In this document: positions 40,091-52,250 of the stretch, in pieces
How positions within the stretch are numbered: the stretch's first letter is position 1
Layout: the number at the start of each line of letters is the position of its first letter
Assembly (NCBI RefSeq): GCF_001522545.3
Contig: NC_031769.1
Coordinates: 18,583,875 to 18,647,874 of the forward strand
DNA from: Parus major
Lineage: Eukaryota; Chordata; Aves; Passeriformes; Paridae
DNA length: 64,000 nt
Reading direction: 5' to 3'
The notes under the pieces: model-generated
Told to the model about the DNA's origin: nothing
Seen by the model: the letters and a program-made list of their open reading frames with translations, nothing else
Databases searched by the model: none
Position numbers and translations under genes: made by a program

Positions 40091-41548
40091 ATTTTAAGGT
40101 CTTGCTAAAGATAATCACAAGAAATAGATATATCTCTGAAGACAATTTTCCCCTTTGGGTACTGAATTGTCTTCACTGAACATAACATCTTGACTTTAGA
40201 AAGACTGAGATATGTTGAGTTGGGTTTTATTCTGACTTTTCATCTCTCTGAAGAGGGATACCTGGAGATAGAGTAGGTGGATTTCAAACCTCCACTTATG
40301 GTTAAATAAGAAACTTAGCTAAAGAATAGCATTGGAAGAAAAAATTATTTAACTGAGGAGAAATTAAGAAAAACTTTTAATTAGTTTTACTAGTTATCAA
40401 GCCTGTTAAATGCAGTTTAGAAGATGAAATAAAATGTTGTCTGTTAATGTTCAAATGAAAGCATGGAATCTGTTAGAAGACTTGCAAAACATTAGTCACA
40501 GTGGAAAAGATAATGTCTTATACATTTAAAAAAAGAATTTAAAATATAAGTTGCCCAGATTCCTTTCAAACTAATTCTTACCCAGACCTAGATGTATTTT
40601 TTTTCATCATTAAAAGGAAGGAATATAGTTTTATGGAAATGAATTTTTAAAAGAAATTAAATATGCATTTGTAAAAAATAAGTTTCCTCTGTGGATTATG
40701 TTGTTAATTATGAGTCTCAAAGCAGATAGACATAAAAGTTCCTTTACAAACTAACAATTAATTATACACTTGGTAAATACCAGGCCTACAGTCATACAAA
40801 GAAAAAGACATTTTCTGAGAAAACTTTGCATTGGTTAGATAGATTGAGACATGCAGCCTTAAGCCCATGAGCTTGCCTGATGTTCCCTGGATCCCAGTTC
40901 TTCAATTAGGTTCCCTGAAAAAAAAGTTTCCCTGAAGTCTGGTATGGTAAAAGCTGTGCCTCAGTCTAGAAAGACTCAGGATAAAGTGCTAGTTTTCTGA
41001 AAGTTGATGGCAAAGCTTCTGCTGGCTGTCAAGTGGCCTGGATTTTAATGAATTATTCATTAATAACTCCTGTTTTCTTCATAAAGCATCACCACCAAAT
41101 ATGTATGAAGACTGGGAATTCTAGTAGGAAACAAAGAATGTGAAGTTGTTGTGTCTCCAGGAGAATGAAAGATAAAGTCACTTAAAACTTCAATATGATT
41201 GGGCAGAAAACCACAATATACTTCAAGCCACAGTAAAACTGTAATTTGCAATGTGTCTTCTTCTGGGGGATGAGGTAGAGTGGTTGGTGGATGGTCAACT
41301 GGATTTTTACTTCTTGTTTAATGGAATTAAGGTCTTCTACACATTTGTGCATATTCTGTTCCTTGCTGGAGAGCCAATTAGAGGCCTGCCAGATTCCTGT
41401 TGAGCCATGTAACCTCCTCATTTGTAAACTTACTGAAAAAGAAAGTCTCTAGTACGTGAAGAAAAAATCCCTGCAGCACAAAGAAATTAAGAAAGGACGA
41501 TATGACAGTTGCATGCAGTTCCCTGAACTGATGGGTTTCCTCAAGAGG

Positions 41549-41579
41549 GAATTTTTTCATTTTGGAAATGAAAAAATTC
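41549..41579. repeat. Perfect 14-bp-arm inverted repeat
   Basis: The arms gaattttttcattt (41549-41562) and aaatgaaaaaattc (41566-41579) are exact reverse complements around the 3-base loop tgg. Confidence 0.85.
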
Positions 41580-41972
41580 AGTAGTTCAGTGATGGCTACT
41601 GCCAATATGCTGGCAACAATGGGAGTTTGAGGTACTGAGTTTTTCCATGTCTTGAGATCTATTTGGAGAAAACTCTTGCAGAAAAAGCCCTTCATTGTGT
41701 ACCGTGCTATCTTTTACCGAGACTCACTGACTGAGATAAATAGGGAAATCGAGATTGACAGCATTTGCTACCAGCAGACTTTGCCAACGTCTAGTGTCTG
41801 GAATAGAAAATCAATCTGAGGATTGGGAAGAGAAAATGAAGCAATTAATGGGTAAATTGATTCCAACTGATCTACTTGGAAAAGTGGCTATCTCTTCTCA
41901 GACCAGGGAAGAGCTGTGTTGTTGCAGCTCACAGTTTACATTGTCTGATGTGTTTATTTACTTTATTTATAG

Positions 41973-42011
41973 GTAAGAAAGTATGTAAATCTGATATGAA
42001 AGAAGAAGAAA
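41973..42011 (+). other. Candidate 39-nt microexon
   Basis: A T-rich acceptor (tttatttactttatttatag) precedes it and the donor gaaa/gtaagtata follows it. The length is a multiple of three. With one base taken from an upstream exon it reads KKVCKSDMKEEE without a stop. I do not recognise the peptide. Chance occurrence is possible. Confidence 0.25.
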
Positions 42012-42670
42012 GTAAGTATATTTTCTTTTTCTTGTTTTTGCCTTTTTTATATGATAAGTATAAGAAATTCCATCTCTCAGTGATGCAAAAGTATCTGTGT
42101 AGTTGCCCTAAAAAGAAGATTGCTGTGGTTTTATTCTGCACTGACATAGAAATTCACAGAAACACCATATAATCAGTTTGAGAAGGGACAACTCAAAATC
42201 AAATATTTTTTAGAAATATGTGTTTTTGACAATTTGAGATCTTATCTGATGTATTTAATCTTGGTGCCCCTCTAATAGTAAGTGTTTAGTTTCTGTAATA
42301 AACTGTTTTTTCACAAAAAAAAATAAGCCTGAGGATTCTCTGCAGCTTCTCTTCTGTAGAATTAAAAATATTTTTATGTTAACTCTCAATGAGAGTCAAC
42401 TAAAAATTCCTCTGGGAAAAGAAAAGAAAAGGAATTTCTTGACAGCTTATGTTGATTTGTAATGTCCACCTTGAGATCTAAGTCAAGTCCAAACTGTCTG
42501 GAGTCCATAATTAAGTCTATCAGAATCTGATGAAGCTTCAATAATGTTAATTGTCCCCAATGGCTCATATGAGACACACCACTGCTGAATCTACTTGTTC
42601 ACAAGAAGATGCCACTTCATCTGTAGAAAAAGGTTAACAAGAACACTTTTTGGTTGAAAGTTAATTCTTT

Positions 42671-42700
42671 AATCTTCCCTGCCATAATCTTCCCTGCCAT
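42671..42700. repeat. Perfect tandem duplication, 2 x 15 bp
   Basis: The unit aatcttccctgccat occurs twice without interruption. A recent slippage event is the likely origin. Confidence 0.9.
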
Positions 42701-44504
42701 ATATAAAAGTCTGCTTCATTTGGCAATGATAGTTTTAGAAGTGAAAGGGTAGAAATGATGGCTATAATAATCATATATTTCATATCATGGTTAGTTATGA
42801 GTTTGTAATGGGGGAAAAGGATATATTCACTGAGCCTGCTTATAGCAGAACAGCCTGTCAAATATGTTACAAGGGGTGTGCTGGTTTTGTTGATTTTTAA
42901 AGAATTTGTGATATGGAAGATCATTGTCATCATATCTTGAATGCTGTAAGAATGACTGCCCATTATGTGTTTTAACAATCCTGCAGTAACTGCCGGACCC
43001 ATTGAGAAAAGCTATTATGTAAATACATATATATGCATTTTTCCCTCACTTTGCATTTTCTCATGGATCAGGAATTGAAGTGGTCATTCCAGCTGGTGCT
43101 ATCCTTGCTAGTATGTCTGCATTTACCATCAGGGCATAGGAATACTGTTCTCACCAATTCTGTGATATGATGGGTTGTGTTTGGTGCAGATAAGGAGTGG
43201 TGTGAATTCCAGGAATGCCCAATTATGAGAAGGCTCTTGCCCGTCATGCCCATGGGTGTCCTGTTCATGTGACAAACAGATGTTCACAGCTGGCTGTGCA
43301 GCATCCTGGGCATGTGGGGTATGGCTAGAGATGGTGCTCCAGACTGGGGTGTCCATACCAGCACCCAAGAAAGCAATGCATACACATGCAACCTTTTGAG
43401 TAAATGCCCTAGATGAAAATAAAAGGCTCTCAGATACAGCCTGGAGATGGGAGAAATCACATTGTAGACATTGAAGATACATCTCATGAGAAAATTGTTC
43501 TTTTGCTAGGGGTTATGTTTTTATGTACCTTTTCAAGTCTGGAAAAGTGGAAATGGGAACTTATAAGTGATGCCTCTTTTTTTTCCTGTGGATTATTTTT
43601 AAGAAAGATCATTTAGAGACCTTCTTTACTGTGTGCCCTCTGCAAACCATTCTGTTTGTCCATCTGTGAGGGTATGATAAATGTTAACAGAGAAGCGAAG
43701 TAAGTGAAGATTAGTGGGAAAGCAAAAATCCCTTAGAGGTTCCTTAAGCCAGATTTCCTACCAAAGGCAATACAATATGAAAATAATCTTATGTTTTGGT
43801 AATTTGTGATAAGTTAAAAAGTAAGATTCTGATGACATATAAATTCTCTTTATAAACTGGAATTGATAAATAAATGGAATTACTTTCTTCTAGTGTTAAT
43901 GGGTCCAGAATGGAGTGTTCCTCTCTGAAATAAGTTGAATATGGGCATGAAAGTTTATTTCACACAGAGATGCGTTACATCATCCTAGTGTGCACGGTGC
44001 TGAGAGACTCCTATTGGAAGCTGTTTTAATGAATTTTCTTGTTTGTATTCCCACATTGTCTTTCATCCAGCAAGAGACCTGTTCTAGTTTTAAGCAGGTG
44101 GTGGAGGGTGCAGGATTGGAGGGTCTCAACTTGGTTAATATGCTTTTTTTTACCTGGTTTAGGGAATACCAAAGGCTGATAGTTGTCTGTCTGAAGTTCA
44201 AATGGTAACAAAGACATTTTCACAAAGGGAAAATATATCCAGTTTTAATTTTGAAAGCCAAAAATTTTGGCAGATCAAGAAAACAAACTGACACTACGTA
44301 TGCTGACAACTACCTTTTTCAAAAACTGTCTGTATGAGTAGGCCAGGTAATTAATTCATGATGCTGAACTCAACCCCTTCTGTCTTGAGGATGAAGGTGG
44401 GAAGGAGTGAAACAAACCCATAGCCATCCACACACCCACCTTTTCGTGGACAACATGGGTTTAGGTGCCTGGCTCCCACCATCCCTGTTCCATACTCTCT
44501 GCAG

Positions 44505-44539
44505 CGGGTGATGATGACCTTTGCTTCAGCATGTGCACG
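44505..44539 (+). other. Candidate 35-nt exon
   Basis: The acceptor ccatactctctgcag has a good pyrimidine tract and the donor gcacg/gtaagtctg is near consensus. At least two frames are open. The shortness makes this weak as evidence of a gene. Confidence 0.2.
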
Positions 44540-46488
44540 GTAAGTCTGAGACATTGCACAATGATGAACTCACTGTCTAGCCACTGCACAGCTCTTATGC
44601 ATATATTTCAGTCTCAGAAGTCCCAGACAGAAATATGGGCCTCCAGGGATGTAAATCACCATTTTCTCATTGAGTCCTAGGGCTGATGAAGCTCAGGTTG
44701 GCTTCCAGCCTGTACAAGAACAATGGCAATATTTGAGCTATGGTTTTAAACAAATCTCTAATATCTTCAGATTGTGGAGATTTCAAGTGTGGAAAAGGCA
44801 TGAGCAAAAGAGCTGCACAGATAAAAGATTTTTATATTTGTAAATATTTTTTGTGTTCCTATTTCTTGAAACCACTTTCCACATCTTAGCATGGAGTTCA
44901 TCTTAAATGTTGAACTGCTAGTATTTCTAGGTAGGCAGCCCTTTTCCTATCTCATTGTAGTTTGGTAAATCAGGACACATCTTTTTATTTCATCTCCAAA
45001 TCACACGTCTTCTTTATTAAGTTCTTCCTCAAGCAGAAAAAATACCCATCTTCACCTTGACATGTTTCCAAATGCAATGCCTTTCAGCCTGCAAAAAAGA
45101 AGAAGCCATCAATTCCTTTCTATCTCAGAGCACTTTACTCAGTGCGCTTAGTGCATTCTTATACTGACTAAAGATGGATGGAAGTGGCTCATGTTGGTCT
45201 GCTTTGTTTGCTGTGAAACAGCTGTACTACCAACAACTTGTTTTCCTAAACATAATATTTATTTTTTTCCCCTGTGACTGTATTTTTCATTTTAAGGAAA
45301 TATTTTTGTTCACTATTCAGAGGCATCAGAACTGAATATGAAACTAAGAATGTAATGAAAATATATGCTGTAATAAATTTTATCTTCATGCTTCTCAAAT
45401 AAATGGTATGAACTATTTAAGGGAGACCAAAGGAAAGAACCATTAACAGAATTTCACTAGAAGTTTTATTCTACATAGAAGCAATGTGGGGAAAGAACAA
45501 ATGAAGTTCAGTACTACAGTGAACAGTACAGTTCATGCTCTCCCATCCACCACAGCATCACTCACCACCTCTGGCTGTGGGTGATGTTTGCCTAATGATT
45601 GTTATGATCATATGAGTTCTGCTTCAAAACTGCTCTGCATGAGCTAGAGCTGAGTGTTAGCACAGAAATTAATGATAGTCAGAAAAGCATTAACAAGTTT
45701 CAAACTTATGGATCAAAAAACAGTGGTTCAGTGCTGTCTTCTGCTTTACTCAAGTGGGACTACTGCTCTGCAGCTGAGGAAACCTGCATGGGAGTTCTCT
45801 CCACCAGAAAATGGTCCTTAGGAAAAAGTAAGAAAAGTGAAGTTTTTCATCTCAGCTCATTTGAATATGTTGCTCACGATGATTGTATAGAAGGCTCTTT
45901 GCCTTCTATATTACCAGCTTTAGAAACCTACTTAAAACATCTTAGCAGTTGCAAATGAAAGATTAATTTTTCTTGCAGTACTTATTTTTCTCATGAAAGT
46001 TGTCATGTCCTCTTAAAGAGGGGATTTTTCCTGGTCTGGGGAGACAGGTCCTCGGGTTGGTGCAGATCAGCTACATGCTTAACTGCTCGTGTTCAGGACT
46101 TGAATGCCTGCCTACAGAACAGACACCAACAAGATGGAACACATAGAAAGGGAAGAGGAGCCCAAGCCATTGGGCAGCCTCTGCTGCCCCATGATCATAA
46201 AACCAGCTGGCTGTGACTTCCAGCCACTGGCCTTAATCAAGCTGTGAGACTTTGGTTTTTACCACATGTAATGGGCTGGCAGAGCAATTTGCTCTGTAAT
46301 TTAAACCAGATACATAACTAAGGCTCAAATCTATGGGGAGAGACAATTGGCTTTTGTGCTGTTTATAAGATGTCACAACCATCCATACCTTTAAAATTAT
46401 ATATTTTTTTCTTATTCCTGGTGTTCAGCTCTAATCATTGTGCCTTCTACAGGTTGTGTGACACTTTAGAGCTACTGGAGAGAGGAGG

Positions 46489-46553
46489 CTGGAACTAGTT
46501 GATCTTCAAGGTCCCTTTCCAACCCATACCATTCTATAATTCTATAATACATG
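46489..46553 (+). mobile_element. CR1 terminal fragment (sense)
   Basis: This very short piece matches the last ~65 bases of CR1. It has ggctggaactagttgatctt followed by caaggtccctttccaaccca, then two tandem copies of the terminal octamer-like attctata near 46535-46550. It is too short to assign to a subfamily. Some avian LTR families carry a similar end, so the family call is slightly less certain. Confidence 0.7.
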
Positions 46554-49500
46554 TTCTGCATTTAGTTAAGATCCACAGTTTCACTTCCTATTGGAAGATT
46601 TTGTTTTCAGCTTCAGTTATGCTTCTGTAAGTCTACATATATTGTAGAGTCAGGTTTGCATTATAGGTTAAAAAATCAGTCAAAACCAACTCAATCATTT
46701 TAGAAAACAAAAAAAGATGGGCATAAAATACTGCTTGCTTATAGTAAAGGTGTTTAAATAAGAGGCATTTATATTTGTCCTTCAGGTTAGAAACTGGAGG
46801 AGTGGTTGATGATTTTCTTTTGTTGCCAGGTGAAACTGCTTAAATGGGAAAAATCTGAGTATTTAAAACTAAAAGTTTCAGTAGAAACATTTGCCACATG
46901 TGGGAAAAGATCAAGGTCTCTCAACCAGGCAGGTAGTCATTAAGTTACCGCAAGTCTTCTTTTACAATATGGATATGACCCACAAAGGCCAGAAAATAAA
47001 AAACCAAAAAAAACCAAGCAATGTCCAGTGTTACTAAGGTGCCTTTTTGTTGTTTAGTTGTTCCCTCCCCAACCACCACTCCCCAAAAAAATAAAAAAAA
47101 TCTGGTGTGTCAGACTTGGTTTTGTTTCAGAATGGTTGTGTGGTTCTGGCTGTTAGAAAAAAAAACCAAAAAAACAAGCAAGCATACAAGCTTGAAAACC
47201 TCTGGTTAATAACAATATTCACAGCATTTATTTTTAGGGTGCTCCTCATCCTGTGCACAGAACAAGACAGACAGCCCTCAGAGAAAGAGGATGGAAGCTT
47301 GTATTTAAATACAGGATTGCCTCTGAGGACTGAGTCACAGCATGCAAACACAAATGTGCTGTGACAAGCCACATATTTCAATTCTTGATTTCTTCCTTAC
47401 AAGCAACTTGAAGAGTTAGTAAAAACAAGTATGCTTTTACATATTGTCTGTCACTCTACTTGATATCCATTTTTGGGTTGTATGTTAAATTCCCCTGGAA
47501 AATACAGAGTAAGTCTCAGTGCCATTTTCCCAGCTCATTTTACATACAAAATTTTCCACTAAATTTTTAATAGTGCACTACACACACAGATGACTGCTCC
47601 ACTTATCCTCTGCTTCTATTTTTTCTCATCTTGAAATTAATAAAATTAAAAATATTCTACCTCTCAGATTAGGTTTATTATATACTCATTAGACACATTA
47701 AAACAGTAAAACATTTTTTTATTGTTCCTTACACATCTCTCAGCAAAACAATGAATTTAATATCATTAGGTTTGGGCTGGAAGGACCAAGTAACAGGAAA
47801 TAATCTGTATTTCATGACTCCAAGTATCAAGCAAATAATATATACTGCTCAATTTCCCTATTGCAGATATGATATTTTTGTAGGAATAAGAAATTAGAAA
47901 ATTAAAAATGTATTTTTTTCTGATTTTAATATATTTTACTGATATGAAATTTGATCACGTTGGTTCAGTGTTTAGGAATGGAGAAAAGAAAGATAAAAAA
48001 CTGCAGTTAACAGATAAGCAAGAAAAGCAAGCAAGCTCTTCAGCACAGGAATACTTTGTCTCCTTAATGGATTTCTCTGATTGTACAACTTCATCTGAAG
48101 AACATTAATGAAGCAGCAATGTGATACATATGTCTGGTGAGAGTCAGGCAAATTACTTTATAGGTGACATTTTGTGCCTTTTAAAGAATATTTTTTGTTT
48201 GTTATTGCCTTAAGCTTATTCAATGTGCTCTATTTACATTTGCTTTTTTTTCTCATCTGTCTCTGATAATAGAGCTTCATTCAAATAGAAAGTAGTGAAG
48301 ATGCCAAACCTTGCAATGAAAGAGGGTTTACAACCAAAGTTTTAATCCAAGGCAGACAGGTCCTCACTTTTCCCAGCACTGAATACCAAATGGTTCCTAC
48401 TTATTTCAGGGTATGGGAATTGCAGGTAGTTTTTCCTCTGCCATGGGCTAATTAAAATGTTTTGTTATAGCTCTCCTAACCTGGTGCACTGGGAGGAAGA
48501 TTTGACTGCAAGCACTGGAAACCACTTAACTGGAGGGTGGCATCACTGTGACAGGACTGGACAACTGGCCATCACTAAATTTAAGGCATTTGCAAGCAGC
48601 TTTACTTTTGTATTTATTTATTTGTTCTGTTACCCCTTAAAACCAGGTCTTTCCAGCCAATTTCCATTTCTTTTCAGTCCTTCTCCTGTCCCTTGTAACG
48701 GAGTGTCCTGCAGAATGGGGCAAAGTTCAGTCAGACATGCAGGGCTGGTGCCTGCCCAGTCTCCATCAGGGACAGCACAAGGCTCCCCCTCTGCTCTGTG
48801 GGGAGTCAGAGGGTGATGAAACGGGGGTGAATTCCTTGTAGCACTTCTCCCCAGCAAAACCACACCACAGACTTACATGTAATCCCTAATGTGAGAAAAG
48901 GGGTCTTCTCATTCATAAAACTTTTCCCAGCTTTGTTCCAGAAAGCGTTAGATAGCACAGCACTAGACAGGGTTGGTTTTAGCAGCCTGTAATGTGTTTG
49001 CACTCAAACATCTTGCCTACAACCTTACACCCCTATTCCACTGAGCATATTTCCGTCTGCAGGAAGATCTGTGGAATTTAGTTTGCAGTTTGTCGGTGGG
49101 GAAATTGCATGAGAGTAAAACATTTCTCACTGCTTGGTTTGAATTACGCTGTTATCCTGCCGTCTGCTGTGAAGGGTTTTTAAGTGGAGTGTTTACCATT
49201 AGAGCTTCTCCATGCAAATTATTTACTATTGACAGTGATAGCTAGTAGGGAGCATTTTTGTGGGATATGGATTTATAATTACACTGTTAGTTTAAGGATT
49301 AAAGCTTTTTTTTTTTGATGGCTTACAGAGAGTGTGTTTTTGGTTTTGAAACTCTAGGAGATGTACGAGAAATCTGACCTATCATGTTGTCTCTGGCTCA
49401 GGAGAGGCAATGTGGAATGAATAATAATAAAAAAGGCAAAGAATTATTTTCTCTAAAAGCACTTTAATCTGAATCCATGGACAGATGGCCAAAGCAAAAA

Positions 49501-50791
49501 TTGTTGTGTTATTTTGAAAGCTTTGTGTGGCTGCCTGGAAGCTATTGTCCCTGCAGCAGGGCAGGCAGGGGGAGCTGAGCAAATTCTCCTGGTGAGCTTC
49601 TCTAAGAAGTCAGCCAAATCCAATCAGGAGCCAAAGCACAATAACTAAAAAGCACAGCAAAAATACCTTCAACACATGCATTTCCCTGCCACCCTGAATT
49701 TTCCATGTACATAGCAGATGGAATATTCGCCCAAACGTGGCTAGGGGTGTAAAAGCAGCTGCCATTCCAAAGGCACAGCTCTGTGGGGTCCGTGTGCAGG
49801 GTGTCTGTGGGACCTGGGCTGCAGTGAAGGTTGCAGAGGGAGTGGCCAGAGCCAGGGCTGCTGCTGGTGCGGAGGTTTGGCACTCAGCTGAGGAGCACTG
49901 CTGCAGTGACACCCTGCTCAGCTCCTTCACCAGAGAGCGTTTGCTTGGTGTTTGGCTGGCCCTGGCTATGATCAGAGAGATATTTACACATGACAATATG
50001 TGTAAAAGCTGCATTAAACTTCTATAAAAAGTTTTGACTCTAGCCTTGGGTGGTATCCAAATGAAGTGAATAAGGATGGTCTCAGTGAAAGTGGAAGAAA
50101 GATTTAAAATATACAACTCTATTAGGTCTTTCTAATTAGGTCTTTCTATTAAGTGTAATACTTTAAAATTATGTATTGCTTATATTTATTGGGTACATTA
50201 TGACAACATGAAAAGGTTCAAAATAACCTTAGAAGGACTGCTTAATACTGTCCAGCACAGGGTGGATATGCATCTTCTAACCACCAGTCTGAAAGCGATT
50301 GGCTTCTGAATGTGAAAAAAATCAGCTCTTTTCTGAATCAAAGTGCAAATCTTAATTTCTATTTTACTCCCTAACTGAAATAGCTAAGGATAATTAGTGT
50401 AAATTTAGTTTTTTAATTCAACAATTGGAATTTTCCTTGTTTTTGGAAACCAGCGCAACTATGAAAAAATGAATTTCAGAACACCATAATCCAGAAAATG
50501 TGAAATTGCCTCAGGAGGAAGTCACTCTGCCAGAAATGTATTATGTTAACTTACAAACAATTTGTTGTTGGTAATAATCAAAATCACTGCCTTTCTCCAG
50601 CCATGTTACAAGTGGGTGTAATGCAGCCACCAATGACACAGTGATGGGCTCTGCTGCAAGAGGCAGCACTCCTGGCTCAGGTGAACAGCTGGCACATCTG
50701 CCACGTGCTGATTGCCAACCCACAGCTAACCTGGTGCTTAACTTGCACAATAAATAATAATTTTCCCAGCTGTGGTAAAATGGTTCTGACA
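46554..50791. other. Unique DNA, no gene seen
   Basis: A-rich low-complexity patches occur at 46990-47180. A GC-richer stretch at 49640-49980 is open on both strands (168 codons minus, 96 codons plus). A fragment near 47765 (taggtttgggctggaaggac) resembles a CR1 terminus but is too short to call. Confidence 0.45.
50121..50148. repeat. Perfect tandem duplication, 2 x 14 bp
   Basis: The unit attaggtctttcta is repeated exactly twice. Confidence 0.9.
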
Positions 50792-51291
50792 AATCAGAGA
50801 ATCACAGATTATGTGCAGTTGGGACCCACAAAGACATCTGAGCCCAGCTTGGCCCTGCACAGGACACCCCAAGAATCACACCATGTGCCTGAACTCTGGG
50901 GGCTTCATTGGGTTTCATGCTGTGACCATTTCCTTGGGGAGCTGTTCCAGTGTTCAACCACTCTTTTAAAGGGTGAAGAATCTCTTCCTAATATCCAACA
51001 TAAACCTCCCTGACACAGCCTCAGGCCATTCCCTCAGGTCCTGACACAGGTCACAAGAGTGAAGAGATCAGTGCCTGACCCTCCTTATTCCTCTCATGAG
51101 GAAGTTGTAGATTGCCATGAGGTCTCCCCTCAGTCTCCTCCAGGCTGGACAAACCAAGTGACCTCAGTCACTTCTCACACATCTTCCCCTCAAAGCCCTT
51201 CTTCACCATCCTCATGCCCCTCCTTTGCACACTCTCTAACAGCTTAATATCTTTCTTATATTGCAGAGACAATGCCAGACCAAAATCTCTA
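50792..51291 (-). mobile_element. CR1 LINE, 5'-truncated 3' end (antisense)
   Basis: About 500 bp of CR1 3' region is in antisense. It begins with agaatcacagattatgtgca near 50798, continues with ggagctgttccagtgttcaa near 50937, cttcctaatatccaacataa near 50985 and aggtctcccctcagtctcct near 51120, and ends after ttatattgcagagacaatgc near 51257. It shares its layout with the minus-strand tail at 61655-61955. Open frames inside it (for example 50681-51013 and 51059-51247) are repeat-derived. Confidence 0.9.
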
Positions 51292-51761
51292 ATCAATTCT
51301 ATTTTTATGCAAACCTTACTTTTCAAAGTGACATAAAATTATGGACTTCCTGTATTTTTGTACAAATGGCTAAAGCATGTGTCATTAAACTGTTGAGTGG
51401 ATTCTAAGTACATCAATTTTTAATAATGTTTTTATTTTATAATGGTTTTCATAATGAGCTGAGTGAAAAACACATATGAAATGTATGTTTTTGTTTAAAT
51501 ATTCAGATAAATCAAAAAAGCCATCTTCCTAGGATGCTGTCTTAGGGCAGAAAGAAATGTGGCAACTGAGTTATAAACCCTTAGTCATTTTCAGTAAGGA
51601 TGTTGATACAGCAGGAAACGTAATGCTGTCACCTATTTTGTTGCAGTATAAAGATTCTATTTTCCCTTTTTATTTTGCTTTTTCTCCTTAACAGCTTGTT
51701 ATAAGCTTTAACTAATGCATTTGAAATAAGCCACAGTCACCTTTTGTTCTTGCTTTTCCAG

Positions 51762-51859
51762 AAAGAGAATTCCACAGGCACAATGAAAAGTTGCTAATCA
51801 AAACAAGATTGTGAATTGAGAAAATAAGATTGTCACAAGCATTGCCTAACTCATTTCTG
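51762..51859 (+). other. Candidate noncoding exon (98 nt)
   Basis: The interval is preceded by a long pyrimidine tract ending ttgttcttgcttttccag and followed by the donor ttctg/gtaagtttg. A branch-point-like ctttaactaatg lies about 50 bases upstream of the acceptor. All three frames contain stops, so it would be a UTR or lncRNA exon. Splice-site quality is among the best in the window, but no partner exon can be proven. Confidence 0.3.
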
Positions 51860-52025
51860 GTAAGTTTGCATCTGATTTACTGGGTTTCCCCAGCATGAAC
51901 TGCACTTATGAAGGTATTACTTAGTAAAAAAGTGCCCCAAAAGATAGCAGAGTGAAGAGGATGATAAGCAAATTTGTGTTTATAATATGCCACGAAGCAG
52001 AAAGGCAGAGTGGGTGAACACACAG

Positions 52026-52064
52026 CAATATACTCTACAGATACTATATTTACAGAGTATATTG
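52026..52064. repeat. Short inverted repeat
   Basis: Perfect 11-base arms caatatactct and agagtatattg flank a 17-base AT-rich loop. Confidence 0.75.
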
Positions 52065-52232
52065 ACAACAACAGATTGGAGTGATTCCACATTCTGGGTT
52101 GTTTTTCACATGTGACTAGATCTGCCAAGGAACTGAGCAGATTTTCTGTGGTTCAGGGGAAAATCTCATTTGGTTACTGGTAATCTAGTTTTGAGGTCTC
52201 TGGCACTGCCTTGACAGCAAATCTACAAAGAA

Positions 52233-52250
52233 TTTTTTTTTTTTTTTTTT
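52233..52250 (+). repeat. Poly(T) tract, 18 bp
   Basis: This uninterrupted T run is the longest homopolymer noticed in the window. The following 52255-52320 has caataaagccatttattac, which resembles paired Hox/Cdx-type words. Confidence 0.9.

Larger units (their letters stand above)
40091..46488. other. Unique AT-rich DNA, no confirmed gene
   Basis: It holds the short exon candidates at 41973-42011 and 44505-44539, the hairpin at 41549-41579, the duplication at 42671-42700 and a 116-codon stop-free plus frame at 45608-45955. None proves a gene. Confidence 0.45.

Noticed and set aside
47755..47800. Tiny antisense CR1 terminus
   Set aside because: Only about 20 bases resemble the family end, which is too little to call.
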